A stretch of 5,410 nucleotides of DNA from CAVSWN01 sp046728115. GTDB lineage: Bacteria > Acidobacteriota > Vicinamibacteria > Vicinamibacterales > CAVVIG01. Under the pieces are notes generated by a model. It was not told the DNA's origin. It ran no database searches and saw only the letters and a list, made by a program, of their open reading frames with translations. Position numbers and translations under genes: made by a program. Below are positions 5,313 through 5,410 of the stretch, one piece after another (position 1 is the stretch's first letter; each line of letters begins with the position of its first letter). Where the stretch lies: assembly GCA_046728115.1 (NCBI GenBank), contig JBKPDW010000381.1, positions 1-5,410 of the forward strand. Direction: 5' to 3'.

Positions 5313-5410
5313 AGCGGCGGCGGGTTCATGGCTGGTGCGCTCTGAGCGATATGGGCGTCGACGACGTGCTGGAGGAGGAAGTTCTCGCGGCCCATGGTGT
5401 AGACGTAGAG
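5285..5410 (-). CDS. Partial minus-strand gene, DUF5946-like block
   Basis: A frame entering from the right edge: LYVYTMGRENFLLQHVVDAH then IAQSAPAMNPPPLQRVMGRCF and TGA at 5287-5285. The segment YTMGRENFLLQHVVDAHIAQ resembles a conserved block of DUF5946 proteins (a Tyr-Thr, then F.HQ.VVDA..AQ pattern), recalled from memory. In those proteins the chain goes on for many residues after this block, whereas here it ends about 20 residues later in proline-rich, unrelated-looking sequence that overlaps the toxin's last 28 bases. This suggests that the gene lost its 3' part, perhaps when the toxin-antitoxin pair arrived. The call is weak because only 41 residues are visible. Confidence 0.42.
   Translation of the reverse strand, partial: LYVYTMGRENFLLQHVVDAHIAQSAPAMNPPPLQRVMGRCF

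Overview
The window is GC-rich bacterial DNA, probably from an Acidobacteriota genome of the Vicinamibacteria type. That guess rests on recognising protein families from memory: the secreted protein at the left edge, the cupin pair, the MGSWG-type protein and the GNWT/ERRTI-type remnant. No database search was run. The window falls into two halves, an orderly one (1-3050) and a scrambled one (3060-5410).

Left half, all on the plus strand. A secreted Ig/PKD-like protein enters from the left edge (2-817). An exported two-cupin protein follows (875-1546) and overlaps by ATGA a small GIY-YIG-family protein with altered signature residues (1543-1881). Next come a 302-residue protein with a DUF4259-like start (1935-2843) and a complete tRNA-Pro(CGG) with encoded CCA (2919-2995), closed by a strong intrinsic terminator (3018-3049).

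Right half, just past the tRNA. A decayed insertion sequence (about 3090-4130) carries a minus-strand transposase whose N-terminal half is clean and whose DDE half survives only as ordered scraps in shifting frames. Beyond it lie an unidentified minus-strand coding remnant with a frameshift (about 4131-4518) and a plus-strand C-terminal remnant of a GNWT/ERRTI protein with a one-base deletion (about 4587-4717). These remnants point away from each other and both lack beginnings, so a rearrangement joint probably lies near 4520-4585. An apparently intact type II toxin-antitoxin pair follows (4804-5031 and 5028-5312, TTGA overlap), expressed from an extended -10 promoter placed for a leaderless message. 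A minus-strand gene fragment (5285-5410) runs convergently into the toxin's 3' end.

Reading: stable chromosomal genes end at a tRNA and terminator; beyond them is an accessory patch of dead mobile DNA and broken genes in which the toxin-antitoxin pair is the only apparently working cargo. I did not find a clearly new multi-gene system. The best leads are the leaderless promoter layout, the junk patch behind the tRNA, the altered GIY-YIG protein and the unidentified minus-strand remnant.
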